A DNA stretch of 14,983 bases from CAZPHI01 sp964586425. GTDB taxonomy: Bacteria; Bacillota; Clostridia; Lachnospirales; Lachnospiraceae. A program made the position numbers and the translations under genes. Positions within the stretch are counted from its first letter, which is position 1, and every line of letters begins with the position of its first letter. The notes beneath the pieces were generated by a model. It was not told the DNA's origin. It made no database searches and worked only from the letters and a program-made list of their open reading frames with translations. Shown piece by piece: positions 1 to 7,881 of this stretch. Location: positions 1 to 14,983 of the forward strand of contig CAZPHI010000051.1 in assembly GCA_964586425.1 (NCBI GenBank), in the 5' to 3' direction.

Positions 1-126
1 CTGCTCTTATTTATTGCTCTGACTGTGATACTTCACTTAAGAATTATAACATATTATACATAACCTTGATTATATTATTCCAAAAAAACATTGTCAATAT
101 TAACGAAGAGCTCAAATTATAATTAC

Positions 127-155
127 TTGATAAATTAAGTCGATACATATATAAT
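127..155 (+). promoter_or_regulatory. Sigma-A-type promoter of the CapA-family gene
   Basis: TTGATA (127-132) and a perfect TATAAT (150-155) are separated by 17 bases, an almost ideal vegetative promoter. The start codon lies about 57 bases further on. The leader begins with a small hairpin (TTGTGC at 164-169, GCACAA at 175-180), which would sit at the very start of the transcript and has no T-run directly after it. It is more likely a 5' stabilising element than an attenuator. No riboswitch fold is recognisable. Confidence 0.75.
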
Positions 156-212
156 GTATGTAATTGTGCTTTTCGCACAAAAGATTTGAATATTTTTTAG
201 GAGACAAAAGAC

Positions 213-1445
213 ATGAAAAAGAGAATTAATAGCCTTCTGTTGTCCATTATATTGGTAATGTCCTTCCTTATGGTTGGATGTGGCAATAATAACACGGTCA
301 ATAATGAATCTTCTAATACGACAGAAGCTGTAACTGTGGAAACTATTCCACCTACCGAAGCAACTACAGAAGCTCCAAAGCCAGTTGATATATCAATATC
401 AATGATTGGTGATATGCTTGTACATGAAGGAGTATACAAAAGTGGCCTTCAAGCCGATGGCACATATAATTTCGACCATCTTTTCACTAATATCAAAGCT
501 GATATTGCTGGTTCTGATATCAAAATCGTTAATCAGGAAACTATTCTTGGTGGTACCGAATTAGGGTTAAGTGGCTATCCAACATTTAACAGTCCTTATG
601 AGCTCTCAGATGCAATTGCTAATGCTGGCTTTAATGTTGTATTACATGCGACAAATCATACAATGGATAAGGGACTTACAGGTATCAATAATTGTTGGTC
701 ATATTGGTCAACTAATCATCCTGAAATCAAAGTACTTGGAATTAACGATACAGAAGATGATTACAACAATATCTATGTATATGAAAAGAATGGATTTAAG
801 GTTGCTATATTGAATTACACATATGGTCTTAATGGCATTCCGCTTCCATCTTCTAAACCATACGTTGTTAATATGATGGATTCAACTCATGCTGATAAAG
901 TTATTGCTGATATTGACAAAGCTAAAACAATGGCTGATATGGTTGTTGTTTGCCCTCACTGGGGTACAGAATATGTATACTCACCTGATTCATTCCAGAC
1001 ATGGTGGACTAATGTATTCCTTTCACATGGCGTTGACGTAGTTATTGGTACTCATCCACACGTTATCGAACCAGTTGAAGTATTAGAAGGTTCCGATGGA
1101 CATCAGATGCTGATTTATTATTCATTAGGTAACTTTGTTTCAAATCAGGATAAATCCCCTCGTATGATTGGTGCAATGGCACAGCTTACACTTCGCAAGG
1201 ACCCTGATGGCACATCTTATGTTAAAGAATATGGTATTGTTCCACTTGTAACACAGAAGTTGTTCGGACCTGGTCTTATTACAACATACAAATTAAGCGA
1301 TTACAATGACACACTTGCTTCTCAGAACAAGATTAAAGCAGATGCCGGTTGTTCTGATTTCTCATTAAAGTATTGTACTGACCTTTGTTCACAAGTATTC
1401 GGTGATCTCTATCTTAATGGTGGTAAAGTGGTATTACATGAATAA
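213..1445 (+). CDS. CapA-family lipoprotein (poly-gamma-glutamate capsule-type metallophosphatase fold)
   Basis: This 410-residue protein belongs to the CapA/PGA_cap family, which has a calcineurin-like metallophosphatase fold. Founding members help synthesise or anchor poly-gamma-glutamate capsule, but most clostridial paralogues have no assigned substrate. Residues 1-23 form a lipoprotein signal ending in the lipobox LMVGC, with Cys23 as the lipidated residue. A Ser/Thr/Glu-rich linker runs to about residue 57. The fold motifs follow: ISMIGDMLVH (Asp67), NQET near 107, ATNHTMDKG (Asn148-His149), CPHWGTEY (His249), IGTHPHV (His281 and His283) and SLGNF (Asn307). All expected metal-site residues are present, so the enzyme appears intact. 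AGGAGA seven bases before the ATG fixes the start. No capB or capC gene is nearby, so a capsule role is not supported here; a cell-surface phosphoesterase or glycopolymer role is equally possible. Confidence 0.88.
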   Translation: MKKRINSLLLSIILVMSFLMVGCGNNNTVNNESSNTTEAVTVETIPPTEATTEAPKPVDISISMIGDMLVHEGVYKSGLQADGTYNFDHLFTNIKADIAGSDIKIVNQETILGGTELGLSGYPTFNSPYELSDAIANAGFNVVLHATNHTMDKGLTGINNCWSYWSTNHPEIKVLGINDTEDDYNNIYVYEKNGFKVAILNYTYGLNGIPLPSSKPYVVNMMDSTHADKVIADIDKAKTMADMVVVCPHWGTEYVYSPDSFQTWWTNVFLSHGVDVVIGTHPHVIEPVEVLEGSDGHQMLIYYSLGNFVSNQDKSPRMIGAMAQLTLRKDPDGTSYVKEYGIVPLVTQKLFGPGLITTYKLSDYNDTLASQNKIKADAGCSDFSLKYCTDLCSQVFGDLYLNGGKVVLHE

Positions 1446-1475
1446 TCTTAATTAATATATACCTACTATACAACA

Positions 1476-1521
1476 AAAGCGTTTATTGCAAAGATATATC
1501 TTATCCTGCAATAAACGCTTT
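1476..1521. terminator. Bidirectional intrinsic terminator between convergent genes
   Basis: A perfect 15-base inverted repeat (1476-1490 with 1507-1521, core AAGCGTTTATTGCA) encloses a 16-base loop. It lies between the ends of the forward CapA-family gene and the reverse HD-domain gene. Read on the minus strand the stem is followed by a TTTT run, and on the plus strand by TATTTTC, so it can end both transcripts. Confidence 0.85.
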
Positions 1522-1538
1522 ATTTTCATTATATTAAT

Positions 1539-2054
1539 CTATTCTTCTACAAGACTATCTCTCCAAGATACAAAGCAAGCCTTACTTTTTCCGTACATCT
1601 TGAATTTGCTGCTAATGTGACATGTTTCGTATGTTGAACAAATCTTGTCAGCCAATGATACAATAAAACTTTCAGAATACTTTGGTGGCTTCGGTGTTAA
1701 TGGAAACATATGCTTAACAATAATATCCTCTTCAAGTGGACTCAATTGGCAATCACGCTTAGCATTCTTTAATGCAATATATGGATGTTTAAATCCATGT
1801 AATTTGTGTCCAGCGTTCTTCTCATGCCAGTCATATAAGAAATAATCGTGTAATAACGCACCTCTTACCATCTTCTCTTTATCAACATTCATTGAAAATG
1901 TATCCGCAATAATACAGCTTAGATAAGCAACCGCCATACTATGCTCTAGTACCGTTGTAGTACCATGCTGAATGAACTTTTGTGATTCCATTATTCTTGT
2001 ATAAAGACAAACTTCATTCAATACACTTTCGAAAATCTTTTCATTAATATTCAT
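1539..2054 (-). CDS. HD-domain phosphohydrolase-like protein
   Basis: This 171-residue protein has the HD-superfamily metal-binding pattern: His38 (EHSMAVAYLS), the His69-Asp70 doublet (ALLHDYFLYDW), His115 (IVKHMFPLTP) and Asp136 (SLADKICSTYE). Proteins of this fold hydrolyse phosphate esters such as nucleotides. The substrate cannot be read from the sequence, and short single-domain clostridial members are usually annotated only as HD-domain proteins. It is soluble, with no signal or membrane segment. The ATG at 2054 has only a weak, distant GAAAGGAAA Shine-Dalgarno sequence, so expression may be modest. The 112-base gap to the preceding small gene contains its own promoter, so it is probably an independent unit, though it could also receive read-through from the four-gene unit upstream. 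Confidence 0.82.
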   Translation of the reverse strand: MNINEKIFESVLNEVCLYTRIMESQKFIQHGTTTVLEHSMAVAYLSCIIADTFSMNVDKEKMVRGALLHDYFLYDWHEKNAGHKLHGFKHPYIALKNAKRDCQLSPLEEDIIVKHMFPLTPKPPKYSESFIVSLADKICSTYETCHISSKFKMYGKSKACFVSWRDSLVEE

Positions 2055-2108
2055 TATATTTATAATTTCCTTTCACAACCAGACTAATGTCAGCTATGCA
2101 ACATCTAT

Positions 2109-2136
2109 ATTATAACACATAGTTTTAAAAACTCAA
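2109..2136 (-). promoter_or_regulatory. Probable promoter of the HD-domain gene
   Basis: On the minus strand TTGAGT (2131-2136) is followed after 16 bases by a perfect TATAAT (2109-2114), about 55 bases ahead of the HD-domain start codon. The -35 box matches the consensus at four of six positions. No terminator is visible between this promoter and the small gene before it. Confidence 0.6.
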
Positions 2137-2166
2137 TGAAAATATATGGAAGAATCGTCAAAACAA

Positions 2167-2382
2167 TTATCTCAAATCGTTAATTGCCTGAATATCACTG
2201 TCTTTGACCTTCAAATTACTTGAGATAACTTTTCCATCAGGTGTTGTTATTGTTATCTCAATAACACTTCCTTCAACTACTGCTCCATTCTTTGCTGCAC
2301 CCAAAAAGCTTACAAACTTCGGATGATTAGCAGCAAATGTATCCCATGAATTCTTTGCTTTTAATAATTTTGCTGGATTCAT
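2167..2382 (-). CDS. Small conserved protein of unknown function (71 aa)
   Basis: I do not recognise a named domain in this 71-residue soluble protein. The first third is Lys/Asn/Phe-rich (KLLKAKNSWDTFAANHPKF). The middle reads like a beta-rich module (EGSVIEITITTPDGKVISS), and the tail is NLKVKDSDIQAINDLR. Similar small proteins are, from memory, common in Lachnospiraceae genomes as hypothetical proteins. A strong AAGGAGAGG ribosome binding site sits six bases before the ATG, supporting real translation. It follows the FliB-family gene by 23 bases in the same direction and is probably the last gene of the four-gene transcript that starts with the solute-binding protein. No catalytic motif or signal peptide is seen. 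Confidence 0.72.
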   Translation of the reverse strand: MNPAKLLKAKNSWDTFAANHPKFVSFLGAAKNGAVVEGSVIEITITTPDGKVISSNLKVKDSDIQAINDLR

Positions 2383-2405
2383 TATACCTCTCCTTATTAC
2401 GTATT

Positions 2406-3710
2406 TTATCGAACTGGTGCAATTACTCTCATCATATGTTCGTAATTATATAATTCATTTGTCATAATCTCTTCCTGAAGCTCTTCAAAATTAATATCTG
2501 AATGCTCAATCTCTCTAGAATACAGATGGAAGATATCCATCTGTTCATCTAAAGAAAGCTTACGACCGTTCTTAACATATGCAGCTACATCAACTTCATT
2601 GATTACAACGTAGCTAACAATTGCTTTCTTTATCTTTGACAATACATCATCATCATATATTGCAGTCATAAAATATCTGAATATATAGTATACCATCAGA
2701 TGTTCATATTCATACATCCTGCTATTCTCTGAATAATATTGTTCAAATTGTTGATGCGAACTAATATACTCGTGAGCATTAACTGAGAATTCTAATGTAT
2801 CATCATCTAGCTCTTCTACATTGCCATATAGAACCTTTCTAGTTAACTCCAGATACTGTGGCCATCTAGAATTAATCACTTCACATTCCTCAAGATACAG
2901 AAGATATGAATCAATAATTGTTCTTCGACCATTTGTACTACAATTAGCATATACCGCAGCCTTGTTTCTTCTGCATTCTAATTCATCTGTATCTCTATAT
3001 TGTTTTATTAAATCAGGAATTAATTCTTTATTATTGTGATCAATCAGATTCTGAGTTTCATTAGCAAACATAAGTAACATACTGATTCTATCAGATATAT
3101 TGTATTCTCTGTTCTGTACAAGTTCAATAGCACAATCTCTTAATTCCATCATCAAATCAGTATAACTCTGATCTTCCTCTTCCTCTTCTTCATTCTCAAA
3201 CTCACACAGGCTGCACACATATGTAGCAAGTCTTGTGTCTTTGATTTTATCTCTTGCAAATGTCTCATATTCCTCTTCAATAAATTTGATTTTATCTGGA
3301 TCGGTAAGAATTATTCTTGATGCCTCCGGACATGAAAAAGAGATACCAATTTCACGTTCAACGCTTTCATTATCTATACCATTCTTACCAGTTCTATATT
3401 CTTCTATGTGTCTTGGAAAATCCATACAAGTCTCACAAAGATGCTCTTCGCCAAGCGCTGTATACAAATCACAATAATGCTTATCATTAAGACATGGGCA
3501 GTCATTATTAGGCTTATTAATAAACTCAGCAGTATCACCCGTTTTATCAATTGTATTCTTAAGTCTGTCGCCAAATTCTCCCGTCAGTCCCATGTAATAT
3601 TCATAAGTTTTAGGATCTATCTCTACTTGCCATCCAGCACAACATGTATCACTACATCTATCTGCCATACATTTGAATTTTTTATAATAATCCGGTATTC
3701 TTAATAACAT
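2406..3710 (-). CDS. FliB-family cysteine-rich protein (flagellin lysine-N-methylase family)
   Basis: This 434-residue protein matches the FliB family by its cysteine layout near the N terminus: Cys14, Cys19, Cys23 and Cys24 in KCMADRCSDTCCAGW, then Cys71, Cys73, Cys80, Cys92 and Cys95 (CPCL, YCDLY, LCETCMDFPR), and a late Cys127. Such clustered cysteines suggest a metal or iron-sulfur site. The family is named after the enterobacterial enzyme that methylates flagellin lysines, but the clostridial members are widespread and often lie far from flagellar genes, as here, so the true substrate is unknown. An unusual acidic stretch (six Glu in a row near residue 174) lies in the middle. The start follows the kinase stop codon by five bases, and its AAGAAAGG ribosome binding site lies inside the last kinase codons, so translation is probably coupled. 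Confidence 0.8.
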   Translation of the reverse strand: MLLRIPDYYKKFKCMADRCSDTCCAGWQVEIDPKTYEYYMGLTGEFGDRLKNTIDKTGDTAEFINKPNNDCPCLNDKHYCDLYTALGEEHLCETCMDFPRHIEEYRTGKNGIDNESVEREIGISFSCPEASRIILTDPDKIKFIEEEYETFARDKIKDTRLATYVCSLCEFENEEEEEEDQSYTDLMMELRDCAIELVQNREYNISDRISMLLMFANETQNLIDHNNKELIPDLIKQYRDTDELECRRNKAAVYANCSTNGRRTIIDSYLLYLEECEVINSRWPQYLELTRKVLYGNVEELDDDTLEFSVNAHEYISSHQQFEQYYSENSRMYEYEHLMVYYIFRYFMTAIYDDDVLSKIKKAIVSYVVINEVDVAAYVKNGRKLSLDEQMDIFHLYSREIEHSDINFEELQEEIMTNELYNYEHMMRVIAPVR

Positions 3711-3715
3711 CTAAT

Positions 3716-5896
3716 TTACCTTTCTTTGCTTCTCTCACCTATCCATCTACATAATGCTCTATACATAGCATCTGGATCAATTGGTTTTGCAATATGTTGA
3801 TTCATTCCAGCTTTAATACAGTCGTCTACATCTGAATCATATGCATTCGCAGTCATTGCTATAATTGGAACAAGCAATGCATCCTCTCTTTTTAATGCTC
3901 TAATAGCTTTTGCTGCATCTAGGCCATTCATTTCTGGCATTCTTATATCCATAAGTATAGCATCATAATATCCGCATTCTGAAGCTGAGAACATGTCTAA
4001 TGCTATCCTTCCATCAACAGCCTTATCAACATTGATTCCCTTTTTCTCTAATAGTTTATACGCAATCTTTATATTAACAGCATTATCTTCACATAGCAAT
4101 ACTCTCTTTCCTGCTAAAAGTGAATAATCCTTGCACATACTTAGTTCATTCAAGGTATCCTTGCTGTATTCTGTTATGTCACATTCGCAAGTAATGGTAA
4201 ATGTTGTGCCAACACCTTCCTTGCTTTTAACCTCGATTGTACCTTGCATAAGTTTCACAAGATTATTAACAATGGCAAGTCCCAAGCCTGTTCCTGCCTG
4301 CATTGTAGACTCTTTTCTATTCTCCTGAGTAAATTCATCAAACATATGCTTTTGAAATTCTTCACTCATTCCACATCCATTGTCTTCTACTATTAATTGA
4401 ACACGGGCTCTTTGCTCAGCTATAAGATGTCTTACCCAAGTAAGTTTAATATTCCCATTTTCCTTTGTGAATTTAACAGCATTGGATAAAAGATTAAAAG
4501 CTATTTGATTAAGTCGTAATCTATCCACAATTAGTACTTGATTTGTATCATCGTCAAATTGTTTTTCCATCACAAAATTAATATGTTTACTTTCACATAA
4601 TGGTATAATTACTGCCTTAATATAATCGCAGAATTCTTCATATGAATATGGTGCTGGTTTTAATTCCATCTTACCACTTTCAACCTTGCTCATATCCAAT
4701 ACATCATTAACCAAGCCTAGCAAAAAATCTCCTGATTCTTTGATTGTCTTCAGATTTTCTGCTGTCACAGGTGGATTATCCTCATCCATTGAAAGAATTG
4801 TCATTCCTAGTATTCCATTAAGTGGAGTTCTTATGTCATGACTCATTCTAGATAAGAAATCAGTCTTTGCATCATTAGCAATTTTTTCCATTCTCATGCT
4901 TTTTCTTAACTGGCTGTTAGAGATACAAAGCCAAAGCACATCAAGGAAAAGAATCACTATCAGAATTACTACTGCAACAACAACCGCACTGTAATCAAAA
5001 CTATAATTATGAAATGAGCTTATAGGTACGCAACTTATACTATACCATTCAGATTCATTAGCTTTATTATATACATATACACAATCAACACCCTGCGCAT
5101 CTTTGTAATACAGATATCCATTATTTGTTGATGTCAGAGTATTAATAACTTCATTCTTTTCATCCAACGGAATACCATTAAATACATATATATACTGAAA
5201 AAAATTATTAGATTTGAATTCCGAATTACCTACAATATAGTTACCGCTTTTATCTATAAAAACAGTAGACATTCCCTCGTATCCATATTCTTCCTTAAGA
5301 ATACTACTGTAATTATTGGATTTTGATACGCAAATTAATGTATATGGTACATTATCGCCAGTCAACGCATCCCATATATTAATTCTTGTATATAATGCAA
5401 ATGATTTTACAGCCGATACACTGTCAGTAAATTCAGGTAGAAAATATATATCGCCCATTTTATTCTCTTTTTTCCCGCCAAATATATCCTGCAAATCTTT
5501 ATAGTCACTATGTGTATAATCTACCTTTTCATAACTAGTATCATCATTGTATTCTAACTGATATCCCTTGCCACTTTGGTCAACCAGTTGAAGCTTATAT
5601 TCATTATCCTGTGTGGATTTTACAATATAATCTATAGCTTCAGTATAATTCATATTACTAATCTCAATATACTTTTTTACATCTAACAATTTCATCTGTC
5701 TGCTATTAAAAAGATGCTCAACAATCTCAGATGTAGACTGATTAAGATGTTCTATATCACTAAGGTTCTGACTTTTTAATTTACGTTGATACTCAAATGA
5801 ATAATTTCTTAATATCAGTAATAAACTTCCCAGCAAAATAACATTAATGACTATTAGGGTTATTAAATTAATTCTATTTAACCATTTTTTATTCAT
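3716..5896 (-). CDS. Hybrid sensor histidine kinase with C-terminal receiver
   Basis: This 726-residue membrane kinase has, in order: a membrane segment at about 9-30; an extracytoplasmic sensor region at about 31-300 that looks like a Cache-type double-lobe domain, although I cannot confirm the subfamily; a second membrane segment at about 303-325; a HisKA helix with phospho-acceptor His353 (MSHDIRTPLNGILGM); an HATPase domain with N box Asn468/Asn472, G1 motif DNGCG (505-509) and G2 motif GTGLGL (535-540); and a receiver domain at about 597-717 with acidic Glu603-Asp604, phospho-acceptor Asp650 (LMDIRMPEMNG), Thr682 and Lys704. All catalytic residues are intact. There is no DNA-binding domain, so output must pass through another protein, such as a phosphotransfer protein or regulator elsewhere. 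It starts 33 bases after the solute-binding lipoprotein gene, behind a GGAG ribosome binding site, which suggests the lipoprotein presents ligand to the sensor. Confidence 0.92.
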   Translation of the reverse strand: MNKKWLNRINLITLIVINVILLGSLLLILRNYSFEYQRKLKSQNLSDIEHLNQSTSEIVEHLFNSRQMKLLDVKKYIEISNMNYTEAIDYIVKSTQDNEYKLQLVDQSGKGYQLEYNDDTSYEKVDYTHSDYKDLQDIFGGKKENKMGDIYFLPEFTDSVSAVKSFALYTRINIWDALTGDNVPYTLICVSKSNNYSSILKEEYGYEGMSTVFIDKSGNYIVGNSEFKSNNFFQYIYVFNGIPLDEKNEVINTLTSTNNGYLYYKDAQGVDCVYVYNKANESEWYSISCVPISSFHNYSFDYSAVVVAVVILIVILFLDVLWLCISNSQLRKSMRMEKIANDAKTDFLSRMSHDIRTPLNGILGMTILSMDEDNPPVTAENLKTIKESGDFLLGLVNDVLDMSKVESGKMELKPAPYSYEEFCDYIKAVIIPLCESKHINFVMEKQFDDDTNQVLIVDRLRLNQIAFNLLSNAVKFTKENGNIKLTWVRHLIAEQRARVQLIVEDNGCGMSEEFQKHMFDEFTQENRKESTMQAGTGLGLAIVNNLVKLMQGTIEVKSKEGVGTTFTITCECDITEYSKDTLNELSMCKDYSLLAGKRVLLCEDNAVNIKIAYKLLEKKGINVDKAVDGRIALDMFSASECGYYDAILMDIRMPEMNGLDAAKAIRALKREDALLVPIIAMTANAYDSDVDDCIKAGMNQHIAKPIDPDAMYRALCRWIGERSKER

Positions 5897-5929
5897 TATT
5901 CACGCTCCATTAATCTAATAAGCCATTGT

Positions 5930-7345
5930 CTATTTTCTATAATTAGCAAATCTGTCTTCTAACCTACCCATATAATACTCAAAGCTATACATAACTTTAT
6001 TGCCATTCTCATCCGTATTCATATACTTTGGATTGTTTGACTTTGAGACTTCCATCAGTGAATCAGTAATTACATTATAGAATGCGTAGTTGAATGTTAC
6101 CTGTCCTAGATGACTGACTCTGTTAGATGGCAGATCAAATTTCTTTGTTACTGTTTCAAATGCATCTTTTGTATTAGGTGTTATACCAAATGCTTCTGCA
6201 AAAATCTTATTATTATCAGGTTTAAACAAAAAATCAAGGAATTCAAGTGACCAGTCAATACTCCTGCCATTCTTATTAACAGCTATTCCTCGTGCGGGTG
6301 ACATATATGCAAATCCACCTTCCTCAGTTACCGGTGATAGAATAAATTCATACTCTATTTCACTGTGATAATCTGCTTTGAATTTGTCAATTGTATTCTG
6401 AATCTGCATTGTATCACACATAAATGGAATTTGACCTATATCATCCTTCTTATATGTATTATTATCTTCCGTAATAATATTAAGGAAATCCATACTTTTT
6501 CCCTCAGTACTCATATCAAGGCACATCTTCTTTTCTGTTTCAACATATTTGTATTTATAATAGTCTTTTTGACATAAATCATACATCAAACGCATTGGTG
6601 CTTCAAATTCTTTACTTATTCCAGGCTCTGCGTTGCTGATACGATTATATATAGCATTATAATTGGCATTATTAGCAACAATATTGCAAACATATGGGTA
6701 CAAATAATGCTGTGCAAAATTACCTGGATTACCATAGATAGGTACATACCCTGCTGCTTGCAATTTCTCACATGCGTCCATGAATTCAGATAAGCTTTTT
6801 GGAACTGATATGCCCAAAGTGTTCAGAAGTGTCGTATTGACATACATCCCCCTTAATTCGGCGCCCAAAGGAATTGCATATATCTTTGCTGACTTCTCTG
6901 CGCTAGTTCCCTTATCTTCTTCCATAAAGGTATAATTCTGGATTAATCCAGGAAATGTATTAGACAAATCAAGCATATCATCATGGGAGAACAATTCAAG
7001 TGCATATGGATATACTTTAGAATCCGCCTGTATGCTGTTACTTAGGAATATATCTATTGAATCATCTGAATCTGCAAGTCTCTTAGGTATCTGTTCTTCA
7101 TAATTCTGAATATACTCATATTCAACAGAACAGTTAGGATACTTTTTTTCAAATAAAACAATAATATCCTCTATTGCTTTAAACTGCTCCCATGGTCCAG
7201 CAATAACTAATTTCACTTTTTCTTGTGTATTAAGCTTTGGATTGATATCATTATCACTGTCCTCTGACTGTTTTGACTTACCACATCCCAAGCATAACCC
7301 CACAACCATAGTCATTACAAGGAGTATTGCCACTAATCGCTTCAT
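5930..7345 (-). CDS. Extracellular sugar-type solute-binding lipoprotein (family 1)
   Basis: This 471-residue protein has a lipoprotein signal with lipobox LCLGC (Cys21) and the architecture of ABC family-1 solute-binding proteins, which bind sugars or oligosaccharides outside the cell. Recognisable segments are KVKLVIAGPWEQF at about residue 43 (first strand), a helix ending FEKKYPNCSVEYEY, the substrate-lobe region AIPLGAELRGMYVNTTLL near 157-174, and AYMSPARGIAVNKNG near 346-360. The usual hinge pattern is present and the length is typical. No permease or ATPase gene follows; instead a hybrid sensor kinase comes 33 bases later. I therefore infer a sensing role, with transport by permeases elsewhere as the alternative. 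A very strong GGAGGTGGAG ribosome binding site lies just before the ATG, so it should be the most highly translated gene of its unit. The ligand cannot be read from the sequence. Confidence 0.88.
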   Translation of the reverse strand: MKRLVAILLVMTMVVGLCLGCGKSKQSEDSDNDINPKLNTQEKVKLVIAGPWEQFKAIEDIIVLFEKKYPNCSVEYEYIQNYEEQIPKRLADSDDSIDIFLSNSIQADSKVYPYALELFSHDDMLDLSNTFPGLIQNYTFMEEDKGTSAEKSAKIYAIPLGAELRGMYVNTTLLNTLGISVPKSLSEFMDACEKLQAAGYVPIYGNPGNFAQHYLYPYVCNIVANNANYNAIYNRISNAEPGISKEFEAPMRLMYDLCQKDYYKYKYVETEKKMCLDMSTEGKSMDFLNIITEDNNTYKKDDIGQIPFMCDTMQIQNTIDKFKADYHSEIEYEFILSPVTEEGGFAYMSPARGIAVNKNGRSIDWSLEFLDFLFKPDNNKIFAEAFGITPNTKDAFETVTKKFDLPSNRVSHLGQVTFNYAFYNVITDSLMEVSKSNNPKYMNTDENGNKVMYSFEYYMGRLEDRFANYRK

Positions 7346-7399
7346 AGTTCTCCACCTCCACTATGCTATCTATGTTTAACCGAACAATAATATACTTTA

Positions 7400-7427
7400 A
7401 TTATACTACTTTCGACTTTTTTTTCAA
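7400..7427 (-). promoter_or_regulatory. Sigma-A-type promoter of the binding-protein/kinase unit
   Basis: On the minus strand TTGAAA (7422-7427) is followed after 16 bases by TATAAT (7400-7405), about 55 bases before the start of the solute-binding lipoprotein gene. The spacer begins with a run of A. It lies in the gap shared with the divergent deacetylase fragment. No operator palindrome is evident. Confidence 0.72.
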
Positions 7428-7563
7428 TTGATTTTTATATAAGTATAAATGTTTCTATGCGTTCAACGCTTACAAGCATTTATTAAATATAGAATTAATA
7501 TATTGTAATAGATAACTTTTAGGATTGGTAAATCATGAAAATCAAAGACTTTTCTATCTACAA

Positions 7564-7773
7564 AGGCTGGGGATTACTCATTACTGCCCTTATTATTGCT
7601 GCTGTTATATATAACATCNNNNNNNNNNNNNNNNNNNNNNNNNNNNNNNNNNNNNNNNNNNNNNNNNNNNNNNNNNNNNNNNNNNNNNNNNNNNNNNNNN
7701 NNNNNNNNNNNNNNNNNNAGGCTGGGGATTACTCATTACTGCCCTTATTATTGCTGCTGTTATATATAACATC
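7564..7773. repeat. Exact 55-base duplication flanking the scaffold gap (probable assembly overlap)
   Basis: The 55 bases at 7564-7618, directly before the gap, are identical to the 55 bases at 7719-7773, directly after it. The match begins at the first base after the N run and ends at the last base before it. A biological repeat would not normally align with both contig ends this precisely. It is best read as the k-mer overlap of two contigs that were not merged. Confidence 0.92.
7619..7718. other. Scaffold gap of exactly 100 N
   Basis: One hundred undetermined bases, the conventional placeholder for a gap of unknown size. Given the identical flanks, the true gap length is probably zero and one flank copy should be removed. 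Confidence 0.97.
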
Positions 7774-7881
7774 CTCTGGAGCAGATCTAATACCTATGAG
7801 TAAAAGTGGCAAGAAGAATCTTCCCATATACAGTGTAGGAACGAATGATAAAAAAGTAGCATTGTCTTTTGACGCAGCATG

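Noticed and set aside
164..180. Leader hairpin TTGTGC/GCACAA as a riboswitch or attenuator
   Set aside because: The stem has six base pairs with no conserved aptamer core and no direct T-run. It is mentioned only with the promoter.
7564..7773. Biological direct repeat or target-site duplication of a transposon in the gap
   Set aside because: The repeat ends coincide exactly with both contig edges, and 55 bases is a typical assembly k-mer length. A transposon target duplication would be a few bases long.
7719..7790. Leucine-rich segment (SLLPLLLLLLYITS) after the gap as a real transmembrane helix
   Set aside because: It is the duplicated 55 bases read in the wrong frame; the correct frame encodes the GWGLLITALIIAAVIYNI helix.
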